Source: Naegleria lovaniensis (lineage: Eukaryota > Heterolobosea > Eutetramitea > Acrasida > Naegleriidae). From it: a DNA stretch of 64,000 bases. The stretch spans positions 771,983 to 835,982 of the forward strand of contig NW_025407825.1 of the NCBI RefSeq assembly GCF_003324165.1. Direction: 5' to 3'. The position numbers were made by a program, and so were the translations under genes. Below, in pieces: positions 1-11,788 of the stretch. The notes beneath the pieces are model-generated. The model searched no databases. It was not told the DNA's origin and saw only the letters and a program-made list of their open reading frames with translations. The first letter of the stretch is position 1, and each line of letters opens with the position of its first letter.

Positions 1-471
1 GGATGAACTTGCAAAATTCAAAAAATTGAAAAAGGTCCCTCACGGTCCGACTGTGTCGAACTAGGGAAGTGTGAAAGATGATTTCCCACTTCCCAAATTT
101 AATGTTTGTTGTCAACATAAAACAAACGCAGTTGGTACCTTGGTTTGGTGTTAGCCGCACCTACAGTAAAGCAACTACTTCCTTCCAGCTCCATTTCAAT
201 TCATTACAAATTCACCAAGCTTTTAAACTCGGGCTGAACCTGAAGACGCGCGTTAGCACTGAACTGCAGGAAGCGGATGAGAGCATGGTGTTGGAGACAT
301 GGTTGGCATTAACAAAAGTTTTTGGGTGTGACTTGTGTCAGATTATCGAAGCCAGTCTTTTAGACTCGGGGCTGAACCTGAAGAAGCGCGTTAGCACTTG
401 ACCGCAGGAAACCAATGAGAGCACTAGCTTGAGGGAATCTGACACACGTCACAGAATATATGCATCTCACT
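1..471. repeat. Left-edge non-coding stretch with short direct and inverted repeats
   Basis: No convincing gene. A roughly 67-bp imperfect direct repeat occurs at 221-287 and 358-425, sharing the core gctgaacctgaag then gcgcgttagcact. An 18-bp inverted repeat with one mismatch pairs 327-344 with 436-453 and brackets the second direct copy. A perfect 8-bp hairpin pairs 64-71 with 87-94. A 107-residue open frame runs through 78-401 but consists largely of the repeat translated twice, so I do not call it a gene. The stretch lies just 3' of the transposase gene and could be its transposon end; I could not define paired terminal repeats. Confidence 0.6.
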
Positions 472-2442
472 TTATATTCCACACGTATGGTATTGAAACC
501 AACAATGTGAGTGGGCATGTTTAGCGCATGCGCTGCATTTGAAAGTGGTGTTGGAACGAATTCCTTTTCTCTTACAAAATTCACATGGTTTGGGTTGTTG
601 GGTCAACATTGGAAAATGTTGCAACGTTGAAATTTCCTTATACCGAGGTTGTCGATCACTAAGGCTGTAAATAATGGCAACCAAATGGCCTAATTGTTGA
701 GGCTTTCGGTTATTGGGTCCCATATGGAAATATTGATATAATTTGTGAGAACCAACCACAAGTGTCTTCATCATTGCAAAAAACATGCATCGTTTCCAAC
801 TTCTATGTCTACTTCGAAAATGGTACAAATTCAATGCAGCGTCAAATGAATCAACACTTCCCATGTTCATGTTATAAAATCGTAAAATGTCACATCTTGG
901 TGTTTTGTTAGACCTTTTGGCTTTGACACGTTCTAATTCTTCTCTTGGAATTGAAGTGGACCCAACAGACGCCATAAAATTACATTTACCAGAATCAAAC
1001 ACTGAGAGTGCTGCAAAAGCGTTATCATTTCTAACAATAAAGCTTTGATCTCCTTTCTGTTTGAGATCCGGTTGCAAATAATTGGAAAATATTTCGGAAG
1101 GCCGATTACTTTGGCAACTCAATACAAATTCAAAGTTATTTTGTTTCAATTGCTCAGCTAATGTCAAACTTCCGTAAAATTGATCAGTAATTATTGCGTA
1201 CTTTCTTGTGTTGTAATCTGGAAGTTTCTTGGCCAAATCCATAACATAATCAACTACGGTAGTACTAAGGTTATGCTCATTATTTTTCCCTCTGTATAAC
1301 CAAAACCAAACCGGCATCCCGAAACTGTCACATAGAATAAATAATTTTAAACCTGTGGCATGTGGTTTACCACGGACGTGTTGTCTTCCCTTAAACCGTC
1401 CTTTGAACAATATAATACATTCATCAACAACCCCAATATTACTTGGGATCCAACACTCATGAAGCAGGTTGCAAAACGTGTCTAATATCCAATCAATATC
1501 GTATGATATGCATTGATGAATTTCTCGAAAACGTTTCTTGGTCATTATGTTGCGAATTAATCCGTTCCCAAATAAATATTCCTCTTCCTTTGTCCAATAA
1601 TGTGCCAACTCCGGCATTTTGATAAGCCCCATTGTAAAAGTAATCGCAAAATAATAGTTCAATTCCTGCAAGGTAACCTCAGGTTTTTTCAATTCAGCAC
1701 ATTTTAAATTAGTTTTTTCTAAAATATGCTTTTCCACCTCAGCAGTGTATAATTGTTTGAATAATTCAAAACTATTTCCGTTTGTAACTTTGTTTGACGG
1801 TTTGCCACATTCTTTGGTGATGTATGGATTACAGAATTCCGGTGCTTTTTTCCAGCCTTCAGGAATATAACCATGCTTGTCTTTGTTGTGGGAGAGGAGA
1901 GCTTTTTTGCTTGCAAATTTCTTATTACATTCTTCGCAAACAATACTTGATTTTTTCTTTTTTTTTGATTTCTCAATTAATCTACTTGATGTCATTGATT
2001 TCTTTCTTTTCTTAGTTTCCTTGGTTTCGGCTGATGAATTATTGTTTGTAGATTTTTTCAATTTTTTAATGCTCCGTAGATTCCCTTCAAACTCATTTTG
2101 AGATGCGTTTGGATTAAGTGATGCGTAGAAGTTCATTATAGTTTGGACTAATTGTTGTTTGTTTCCTGATGTCCTAACATGATATTGTTTACATAATTCT
2201 TTTAAATTCTTGTTTGTGAGTTGTTGTAGCTCATCTTGTGACATTTTGATGATTTGTTGTTCCGATGATTTTGTTTGTTGAGTTTCACCCGAAGGTAGTT
2301 GTTGTGATGATTGTGGTAAAGTACTAGGTTCATTTTGTTGTGATGATTGTTGTGATGAGCAAAATGTGGCGCGTCCGTGTTGTTGTGGCCTGTTTGACTT
2401 GCTCATTTTTTCGTTATTTTCCAACAACACCAACGGCAACAT
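472..2442 (-). CDS. PiggyBac-type transposase with SAP and C2H2 domains
   Basis: A 656-residue uninterrupted protein. A Gln/Ser-rich N-terminus leads into a SAP-like DNA-binding helix pair (about 70-105). A lysine-rich stretch and a C2H2 zinc finger follow (C169, C172, H185, H190). The DDE_Tnp_1_7 (piggyBac) core starts near 220. The three catalytic aspartates expected of piggyBac are visible: D340 in VVDECI, D420 in IITDQFYG and D531 in GSVDSFD. The last 40 residues are Cys/His-rich (C620, C623, C636, C639, C647, C654), matching the piggyBac C-terminal domain that binds transposon ends. PiggyBac enzymes cut and paste DNA at TTAA in the nucleus. The frame is intact, so the gene could be active or domesticated. 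The ATG at 2442 is used; a second ATG at 2406 is equally possible. Confidence 0.9.
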   Translation of the reverse strand: MLPLVLLENNEKMSKSNRPQQHGRATFCSSQQSSQQNEPSTLPQSSQQLPSGETQQTKSSEQQIIKMSQDELQQLTNKNLKELCKQYHVRTSGNKQQLVQTIMNFYASLNPNASQNEFEGNLRSIKKLKKSTNNNSSAETKETKKRKKSMTSSRLIEKSKKKKKSSIVCEECNKKFASKKALLSHNKDKHGYIPEGWKKAPEFCNPYITKECGKPSNKVTNGNSFELFKQLYTAEVEKHILEKTNLKCAELKKPEVTLQELNYYFAITFTMGLIKMPELAHYWTKEEEYLFGNGLIRNIMTKKRFREIHQCISYDIDWILDTFCNLLHECWIPSNIGVVDECIILFKGRFKGRQHVRGKPHATGLKLFILCDSFGMPVWFWLYRGKNNEHNLSTTVVDYVMDLAKKLPDYNTRKYAIITDQFYGSLTLAEQLKQNNFEFVLSCQSNRPSEIFSNYLQPDLKQKGDQSFIVRNDNAFAALSVFDSGKCNFMASVGSTSIPREELERVKAKRSNKTPRCDILRFYNMNMGSVDSFDAALNLYHFRSRHRSWKRCMFFAMMKTLVVGSHKLYQYFHMGPNNRKPQQLGHLVAIIYSLSDRQPRYKEISTLQHFPMLTQQPKPCEFCKRKGIRSNTTFKCSACAKHAHSHCWFQYHTCGI

Positions 2443-3277
2443 TGATTCATAAATCTACTCACTCACCACATGTGTGATGAGTAAGGATGAAGTCATTGTT
2501 TAGTGTGAGCCTGTTGCAAACGGCTGACTCAAAATCCTACACCTCCAAATTAATTTGGATGCGGCTTTCCGAACCGTGACTCACGAAATACAAAAATAGG
2601 CGTGGGAACTTGGCATTTTATTTTTAAATTTGCTGCTTTTTGATTGGATGCAGGAAAGAGATATAAATGGCAGGTGATGTTGAATGACGTTTTTGAATGG
2701 AAAGTCCCTCTCATGATGTAAGACACGACCAATTCTTTTAGCAAGCAAGGATTTTGAACTTATCAATATCAAAATTCAACAGTACCAACCTGAAACCTAG
2801 ATGTTCTTTGTACAGACAGACATAATAAACAACAACTTGGCAAAATATTAAGCAACGTGAAAGATTGTGTTAAAAAAGTTGTGAACTTTAACACATATGC
2901 TTTCTTTAATTTCAAAAACTCAGAATCTGCCAATCACTTCATTCCGTTATGAGGATCATGCTTTTTGTGGTTTTCCGTGAAATGCAGATAACATCATTGG
3001 TAAGGAGTGGCGTATTGGAGGAACGATGAAACATGGAATGTCTTGTTAATGAAGTCACCACATTTACCGAGCCTATTTGTAGTTTTTGTTAAGGTTGATG
3101 CAAGTTTTTGTTTCTCTTTCGTCGAGCAAAGGAAATTTAAAAGCAGATAATTTATTTTAAATATATTGGAGGAGTCGACAATTGTCTCAGATCCTTGGCA
3201 ACTTGATACTTTGTCGAACACATTCTTTTTGGACTGATTTCGTTTCTTGTCCATCAAAAATTTAAAATTAAAAAAAA
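2443..3277. other. Intergenic region between divergent genes
   Basis: This 835-bp AT-rich spacer separates the leftward transposase from the rightward RasGAP fusion. It should hold both promoters and possibly the other transposon end. The TTAA sites present (for example in ccaaattaatttgg near 2550) are too common here to identify an insertion boundary. No gene or RNA was recognised. Confidence 0.4.
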
Positions 3278-6200
3278 ATGAGCCAAAACAACCCTTCATC
3301 CTCACCACCTGCAAAGGCTTCTTCGTACAAGGTACTCCCAACCACTCCTCCCAATAACAACAGCAGCACGAGTAGTGGAGCTCAGACCAGATCAAGAACC
3401 ACCATAAGACCATTGCCAGGAAGTAGTGGAGGAGGATCGGTTGGTCATCATCATCCGAACAACAATAACAGTCCCTCTTCCACGAGTGGAGGAAGACCAT
3501 CATTACCAGTGTTACCTTCTCAAGATAATTTGGGTGCTCATACCCATCGGTTGGTATCCACAGTGAAGACTAGTTTGGATTACGATCAATTTGCTCAGAT
3601 CATTACGACGAGCCCAAGGTTGGTAAAATTTTTGTTGTTATACGAACTGATAACTATTGAATGACATAATTTTCGAATTGGAAATACGTCCACACAAAAT
3701 ATTTTATGATGATGATGATATCTTCTTGAACTTGTGGTGACAATATTATGAAATAATGGACAACATTTTGTGTGAACTAATTTTCGTGTCACTTTTAACA
3801 ACGACTTTTCATGTGTCATTTTCCGTTATGGTGCACTGTCATCGGAAACACTGTTATGTACATGCCAACACTCATTAACACTTCATCATCACTCCCACAA
3901 CAGCCTTCTTTCTGCTCTCCATTCACAACGATTATTGACTTCTTCAGAAGTGGACGAGATGGCCTCTGCGTTGTATCAACTGGCAAGCGCACTCTCTACC
4001 TTGTGTTTTATGAACAAGGTATTAATTGGAATTGAATTTGAAAGAGGAACAGATACATCTACTACTCCAACTGGAAGCGGATTAGTCATTATGAGAGGAA
4101 ATACAATCGCTACTAAAATCATGGACAATGTTGTGAAATCGGAAGGTGTCAATTATTTAAAGAGCATTCTTTTAGAACCAATGAAAAAAGTTCTCCTCGA
4201 TGAAGCTCTCGATTTAGAAATTGATCCAAGCAAATTTGAGGCCAGTTCCAGAATGGAGTCAGAAACTGATTTACCTTCCTTGGAAGATACAAACTTTGAA
4301 GGAAAGCCCAATCACGAGATTCGAGTTGAAGAAAATTTGGAAAATCTCAATCTGTTTTGTAGATACTTTTTGGATAGAATGTTGTCTCGTGAAGCTTTGG
4401 ACACAATGCCTTTCAATATTCGATACATTTGCAAGATCATTTATGAAATGTGTCGCGACAAGTACCGAGTCGAAAATGCGGAAACTCTCATTGCTAGCTT
4501 TGTTTTCCTAAGATTGTTTAATCCAACCATTGTTTATCCAGAGTCAAGAGAAATTTTGCCTACAGAAGTCAAGATTCATTCCAAACAACGAAGAAATTTG
4601 GTTTTAATATCAAAAGTGGTCCAGCAAATTGCAAATGGTTTCGAATTTGGAGCAAAAGAAACCTTCATGATTCCTCTTAATCCTCTCATCAATGAGTATA
4701 TTGAGAAGGCCAAGAAATTCCTTGTCGAATGTGCAACCCTTGACTGTGAAAAGAAATTGGAAGCCATGGAAAAACAAGTGCCTGAAAAAGTGAAGAGTAA
4801 GGTCATTTCAAACGATGACCAACTCATTCAAGATGCAATGAATGTTCAAATGTTGATCAAGGCTCACGAAAAGACCATTCTTGAAAAGAACAATCAAAAC
4901 TGTAAGGACTTGATCAATGTTTTGAGTAGATTGCCAAAAATTGAAGAGGCTATCAAAACCGAAATGCTTCAACACTCATCATCAAGCAACAACAACAGCA
5001 GTCATTCACTCACATCTTCATCTGTCACATCAAAAGAAGACAAAAAGTATCAAGACTCTGAGCGATATTTGGAATTGCTTGAGAAGGCCAAACAAGAAGA
5101 TGTCAGAGATTTAGAAGCCATGAACGTTCTCACATGCAGACACACTGATCCACAAGGACGACCAGTAGTCATCTTCTCTGAAGAAAAGATTAGAAAAGAA
5201 GATTTGGACAGAACTCTCCTTTACATGATTGCCAAGTTGGACAAGGTCGTAGAAAATGACTATGTCATGATATGGTGCGTGAGTAATTCGACGTCACAAG
5301 CTCGCCCTGGATTTTCATGGATGTTAAACGTTTATAGAACCATTACTAGAAAATATAAGAAGAATCTCAAATCCTTGTACATTCTTCATCCAACCATGAT
5401 GATTAAGGTCATTATGAAATGTTTCTCTCCATTTGTGAGTGAAAAATTCTGGAAAAAACTCCACCTCGTTGACTCTATTCAAGACATTTACAAAGACATT
5501 CCAGAAGAAACTCTTCCATTGCCACCAACCACCATTGCATACGATATCATGCAAAATAATATCAAGAGTAATCAATATGCTCTGTTTGGAGCTCCTCTGG
5601 AAGATATCATGACCAATAGAAAGGATTGTATTGGATGTCTTGTTCCAACTCCAATCAAGAATTGCATGGACTTTATGAGAGAACATCATGCAGACACACG
5701 AGGTATTTTCAGAATTAGCGGAAATCAAGCCACTGTGAATCAACTCAAGATTTTATTGAATCATGGTACGAATGTAGATTTACATCATGTGGATTGCCAT
5801 GTTCTTTCAAGTCTGATTAAGCTCTTCTTCCGTGAATTACCTGATCCTCTTTTCAAATATTCCATGTATGATGAAATTATTAAGTCTGTGAAAGGTTAGT
5901 TGTTCACTTTTTTACAAATTCACTCTTAATTGATTTGAACATGGTGTGTTATTGTGACATTCCTCATCTTCACCCTCACCCACTATGTAATAATAATAAC
6001 TCTTGATCTGACACATGACAGAGGCTGGAAGTTCTACCTCAACCATTATTGAAAGTTTAAAGACTATTATTGCCAAATTACCTCAATATCATTTAGAGTT
6101 AGCAAAGGAATTATTTTCTCTCTTGTATTATCTCCAAACGCTTTCTGAAGAAAACATGATGAATGCACACAATTTGGCAATTGTTTTTGGCCCAAATATT

Positions 6201-6416
6201 ATTAGATCTAATAGTCCTAATCCTTTGTTGGCGCTGCAAGATAACGGACCTCTGACATATGCCACAGAAATTATGATTGGCTATTATGACCAGTTATTTA
6301 CGTCAAGCCCAAGCGGTAATGACAATGCACGACCTGTTTCTCGAAACCATCGTCCACAAGCACTCGACGCTGGAGATTTGGAACAATTGAAAAATTTAAA
6401 CTTTGACCAACAATAA
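3278..6416 (+). CDS. RasGAP-Sec14-RhoGAP fusion protein
   Basis: Three exons, 3278-3618, 3904-5894 and 6022-6416, give about 908 residues with both GT-AG joins in frame. A low-complexity Ser/Asn/Gly N-terminus precedes a neurofibromin-like RasGAP domain (about 113-390) with the arginine finger in MRGNTIATK (R178) and the FLRLFNP motif. A Sec14/CRAL-TRIO region follows (about 510-660; YILHPT). A RhoGAP domain lies at about 680-890, with GIFRISG holding its arginine finger (R717). RasGAP and RhoGAP domains switch off Ras and Rho by speeding GTP hydrolysis; Sec14 modules bind lipids. Both fingers are present, so both activities are predicted. Neurofibromin has RasGAP-Sec14 and ARHGAP1 has Sec14-RhoGAP; this protein joins both plans around one Sec14 unit. 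The first acceptor (after 3903) was chosen because it restores the SLLSALHSQRLL helix of the RasGAP fold. Confidence 0.88.
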
Positions 6417-6514
6417 TACTGATGTGGTCAAATGAATGCAATGTACCCTTTACAAACACCATTTCCAATAATAAATTATTATTTGATTGATTTAATGTGA
6501 GATGGTGTTTGCAT

Positions 6515-9500
6515 CTAGTTCGTTATTTCTTTCAAAAAACTAACAACCAATTCATCTGAAAAGCCAGCTCTCCTTCCAAAACTAAAAAAGAACGATTGCG
6601 ACGCTTCTTTCCTTGTCCTATTGATGATTTTACAAAATTTAGGGAAGCAACTTGGTCTCTCTATCAGAACTTGTTGAGTTTGGTGGATCAACTCGGGAAT
6701 TTTCGAAATTTGCTCCATAAAGCAAAGCGTAAAATGTGTCATGTAATGCTTATCTTCATGCACAACCTTCTCAGCATGTTCCTCAACGAGATGTAGTATG
6801 AATTTTTGCACGAGTTTGTCACTCTTCCTAGAGTCGATCGTAGACGAGTTCAATGAAGTTGGAACTTTCTCTCGCAAGCTCAAAACAAATACTGAAAAAT
6901 ATGCCAACAATGAACTCAACATGGGCAAATATTCTACATTTGAAATGGCCTGAATGGAAGACCCACTTCGTTGTCTCGAATAAATAAATGTTCCATTCTC
7001 CAAGAATTGTTTTGTTTGTTCTGCGTGATGTGACAAGATAAATTCAAATAATCCTTCAGGAGATGTCGATGCCTTCTGAAGTAGAGTTTCAACTCCATCT
7101 TCTCCAGCGCTAATATAGAACATGATTGCAGCTGCCTCTGCCACTCTAAATCCGTCAAATGGCTCTTGCTCCTCTTTTAACAGACATTCATAGATTTGAT
7201 CAATCATGAATTTAAGAAAATTGAGACATCCCATCGATCGATACGCGCGTCGAAGTGTGAAGAATGAATCAAACATGGATGGTTTCATGAGTCCAATAGT
7301 GTTAAGTGACGTCAAGCTTCCACCAATGGTTAAACTTCGGTAAATATTTTCGAATTCTTGTTGTACCCAAGTCTGCACCACAGCAGACGACGATGAAGAA
7401 GTCACACCAACACTGGAACTGCCAAAAGATTTTGCCTTTGGCAGTAGCACAGTTTCCTGTTCACCTTTCCTATACTCGAGCGAGTTGCTATTGGCTGGAA
7501 TTGTGTCCATGAGTAAAAGCGGTGTCATTGCAACTTGCCATTCCACGTTTTGACCCGTAATCAAGTAACACTCGGTGAGCAAGGATTGAAGAGATGGATT
7601 GTTGTAGTTAAAGATCACTGCTGGTACTTTCTTTTTTCCTGGTTCCTTATTATTTTGATAGTAGGTATGAACAGAATCGACAAAGATGTTGTGCAGGATG
7701 ACACTGGAAATATTGAAACCAATGGTACTTTCTTTCACCTTTTCCAAATCTTTAAAGGTAGTAAATAGAACGTCTATAAAGGTGAAAACAGAATCACTGG
7801 CTTTTTCCATAGAGGAGAATACTTGATTAACTGTGAAGAGAATTCCTGAAGCAAATCCAATTTCTGTATGGTACCCAAATTGTTCAATAAATGTAGAAAT
7901 TATTGGTATAATCCTCTTTCCTAGCTCTTCTGGTTGAGCCATGTACCAAAGAAAACATTGTTGAGCGATATAGGACGACACTCGAAGTAAATGTGCCGGA
8001 GAGTACTCCTTTCGAATTTTGGCTAAACCAGCCATGTCATAACTAGCTTGTTCTGTTTGAGCTTGCAAGTCTAAATTCAACAACTCTTGAAAAATCCTAT
8101 CTCCTGTTTCTTGAATGTCTAGATGATTATCAGAGTCGATCCTATCCTCGAACCAGTTTTTAAACCATTCTTTCACGTGTATCAGAGGTGAATCTTCCAC
8201 GAAATAGCGGTCCATCATTTCGAAAAAGACGTCCTTGTTTTCTTTGATTTTCTTAAACTCAAATCTTTCTAATATGATGTAGAGTGCGGAAAATCCAAGT
8301 GAAAAGTTCGCTTGAATTTTTTCATCTCTATTACTTTCGTCCATATCATTTTCTTCTGTATTGCTCCAAATATTTCTCATAGATTGAAATACCTTTTCCA
8401 TCACTTGTGGCATGTAACCATGTAATTGAATAAAATCTAGGAAATGTGTGTGGCTAATCAGAAAGTCAATTTCCGAAATAAAATCCTTTGATGAATTTTC
8501 AACAAAATCGTTAATAATTAGAGGTGCTTGTAATCTAGGATATTTGAACATTGTTGCAATGTATCTCATGTCAAGAAAGTTGGAAAACTTGTTTTGCTGA
8601 ATTTCTAACGCATTGTTCTCTAAATCTAACACCACATCACTTGTATACTGCGATATAAGCTCATTGATGTTCTGCCGAGAGACCAGCTTTAGGTAGAGGC
8701 ATGAGTTGATTAGTTCTGTCAGTACATATTGGTTGGTCTTGTCATTTAGCCAGGGAAATTTAGAAATCATAAATAAAGCCTTCTCTATGTTGTTGTATTT
8801 GATGTCGCTTAATCGGTCAATGTCGTTCGAAGAATAATTGGCGTGTAAATTCCTGGTACTTGCACACGCAAAAAATTGATCATAAAAATCTTTTTCATCA
8901 CAATAGGTATCATTCCAAATTTTGAGTAGGAGAGGAAATTTTGAGGTTATGAAGCTCTTTCTGATAAGCATCTTATGTGATTTCTCAGCCACAATAAATC
9001 CAGGTTTGTGGTCTGACATGGGAACTTGAGAAAAGTCATAAATCTTGTCCAAAGCAGTGTACAAAATGTCAAGAAAGTAATTTACAAAACTTCTCTCCTT
9101 CAAAGTTCTTGAGTTTTCAAATCTAGCGAATGTTTGATAAATATTGGTGCGTGTGATTATTTTGGTTGAAATCTCATCTTCAATCAGGAGAGATGTTACA
9201 AAACATGTTTTTTCGTTGAGAGTGGACTGAAGGGATTTGGATGGCCTCGAATGTTGCAACTCTTTAAATTCAATCGCCTGATACGGTACTGATTTCTCTA
9301 CGGACAATAAAAATATAAGGAATTGATTAATAGCTCCCCATAAATGCATCAAGAGATTTTCTAGCTTGGTGTTTTCATTCTTTTTTCCTTTAACATGGGA
9401 TAAAACTGGAATAACTTCTTTGTGCATTACTTGCGTAAATATTGACCACAAATGTTTTTCTTCATACTTATTCAGTAAAAGAAAGGTCCTAAAGTTTGTA

Positions 9501-10831
9501 TTTCCCAATTGTGTAACTAGAATTTGAATAGACCTTTCACAATTCAGTATGACATGGGGATCCTTGGTCGTCATATTTCCGAACATGTTGGTCATTGAAG
9601 TCTCGGGAAAGAGTTTGGTTTGAGAGAGAGAGTACGTTAAATGTCGTAAAATAATGATTAAGCATCTGATGACAACTCGTGCTGTATAGTATAAAGAAGA
9701 AACATCCTCTTTCGTGCTTGAAATGATGAATTTTCTGCGCTTAGGGTTATTCATTTCATCGTTATCAATAAAATCGATAGTCACATTGTTAAGAGTATCT
9801 TCTCGTTTTCGTTTCTTGTTGTCCATTTCCAAAAAATTGTCTTCGTCATCGTCATGGTTTGGTGATATGCCTTGATTGTCCACAGATGATGATCCTCCCA
9901 AATCATCTTGAGATGTGCTGCTGTTAGAAACGTTTAAAGAGCTGAATTTTTCCAAGACTAGTGGTAAATGATAGTCAAAAAGTTTAAGCAGCTCAAACCA
10001 TGATGTTGGCTTGTTCCATACGTTTGCAATGCGCTTGGTATTGCTTGTTTCATGGCTTTTTCTTAATTCCGACTCGTTTTCAATCATCAAGTCATACAAT
10101 GACTTGGTGAAAGCATCAAAAGAAATTAATTCTGTCATTAGCGCATGATTTAAATATTTGAAGAATATTTCGCTTGGTGAAACATTTCTTAGAGTAACAT
10201 TTAAAAAGCATTCTGTATTGCCGAATTGCCATGTAATCCGAGTAGTTAATAGACAGGTCGTCCACACACAATTGTTGACAGTAAGAGATTTTAACAACTA
10301 CCTACCAATAACTTGACTTTCAAAATTTGGATTATTCTTGTTTTTTGATTTTAGATGAAAAGCCCATTTGAAGGGAGAGTAATTCTTGTTCCACGAAGTG
10401 ATAAAATGGTCTTTGATAAGCCTCATATATTCTGATGGCGATAATGTGCCATTGTTACCACTGTTGTTCAATAAATTACTATGGTTTCCATCACAAGTGC
10501 CATTCAATCCGATATGTTGTTCCTTCTCCTCAGTGATCATTTCAGATTGATTCCTACCATTCTCATCACGATGATTTTCCGTTTCTCCATTCATTGTATT
10601 CATTTGTATCGATGATGATGATGTGTCTTGAGTTGTTATGATTGGCACTTCCGGAGTACTTGATACTTGCTGTTGTTGTTTTTGATCCTTCTCATCCTCC
10701 ATACCCGATACCGCTGATGATGCGGAAGAGGAAGGTTGTGGTTGCTCCCTCTCGTCCTCTGATGATGATGATGAGGACGAAGCCTGCTGCTGAACCACTT
10801 TCTTTCTCTTGCTGTTCTTACGAGGAGGCAT
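6515..10831 (-). CDS. Large helical protein, possible Mediator subunit MED24/MED5-like
   Basis: Two exons, 10831-10306 and 10212-6515, give about 1407 residues; donor and acceptor are phase-compatible and make a Glu codon. The N-terminus is basic (MPPRKNSKRKK) then Ser/Glu-rich. Just before the intron the protein reads DHFITSWNKNYSPFKWAFHL, close in pattern to the start of animal MED24. After it comes SPSEIFFKYLNHALMTELIS, again in MED24 order. The rest is mostly alpha-helical with no catalytic motif, as expected for this Mediator tail subunit, which links activators to RNA polymerase II. The identification rests on remembered N-terminal patterns and is tentative; other helical-repeat families are possible. 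An upstream GTG extends the frame to 10918, but the ATG at 10831 gives a better N-terminus. Confidence 0.5.
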
Positions 10832-11188
10832 TTTTTTGGATGAGAAAATAATTGTTTGAGCACAAGGGAATGTGAATGATAATAAGGAAGAAGAAGCATG
10901 AAACAATGACAATAACACGGAGTAAAATTGATGTTAATATATTTGGCAGAGGTCATTGATAAATTGATTGGGTGTAGAGATGGATCGTTGTTCGTCATGG
11001 AAATGTATCAAGAATGGATGATTGTACGAAATCTCTCTCTGGTGTTGGAAATGAATCAGACCTTAAATGAATGACACTTGGTGACAAGTATTCATCATGC
11101 AAAAATCCATTCTTGAAAATAAAGAACCTATGAAACCTGATTGAAACCTGATAGAATGGACAACCTTAAAAAAAACAAATTTTGAGTT

Positions 11189-11629
11189 ATGAGTGAAAAG
11201 TTGCACCTGAGAAAACAGAGCATTCCCAATGACCAACTGAATCAAGTCTCGGCTGGACTTGGCTCACCTAAGAGTCAGTTGGTCAAAACCATGATGATGA
11301 TACATTCCAATAGTGCTTTCAACTCACAAGATATTTCGAATGACCATGAAGACAATTTCTCAATGTCAAACACTCCAAAAAGAAATGAAACACATCCAAC
11401 TCTGACAGATGCAGGAGAGGGACAAGTAGTACTTTGGGTGATTGTACCATTCGTATCTTGTTTGGTTCTTCCATTACTTTCTTCCTTAATTCGATTGTTG
11501 AGACCTCATGTGTCAGAGTCGTCAGATCGTTCATGTTCTATCAAGAACACGTGTAAATGGATTCTTTCATTCCTGATAACAGCTCATCACTCTCTTCAAA
11601 GCTGCATCAAAAATCAATCACCACGCTAG
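11189..11629 (+). CDS. Small putative membrane protein
   Basis: An ATG-started frame of 146 residues. The N-terminal 75 residues are polar. A strongly hydrophobic segment (about 80-105, VVLWVIVPF onward) looks like one membrane span, followed by a basic, Cys/Ser-containing tail. No family was recognised. It lies 160 bp upstream of the ankyrin-lipase gene on the same strand and could be a separate gene or an unspliced upstream part of it; I see no convincing in-frame intron joining them. Confidence 0.4.
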   Translation: MSEKLHLRKQSIPNDQLNQVSAGLGSPKSQLVKTMMMIHSNSAFNSQDISNDHEDNFSMSNTPKRNETHPTLTDAGEGQVVLWVIVPFVSCLVLPLLSSLIRLLRPHVSESSDRSCSIKNTCKWILSFLITAHHSLQSCIKNQSPR

Positions 11630-11788
11630 TCTTTCTGAAAAATCTCAAAGATATACAAACTTGGAAATCGAATTGGAAAATATTTTGCTTGCGTGAAGGT
11701 TCAAAGCCATTTTTAAAAAATAGAACAACATCACCGCGCAATTGCTACAACTACTGCTTGCTGCTGCTGTTGCTGTTGATCATCAACG

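Noticed and set aside
78-401. 107-residue open frame at the left edge
   Set aside because: It mainly translates two copies of a DNA repeat and has no domain; better explained as repeat DNA.
360-584. Small minus-strand frame beside the transposase end
   Set aside because: It overlaps the transposase 3' end and the repeats, with no recognisable motif.
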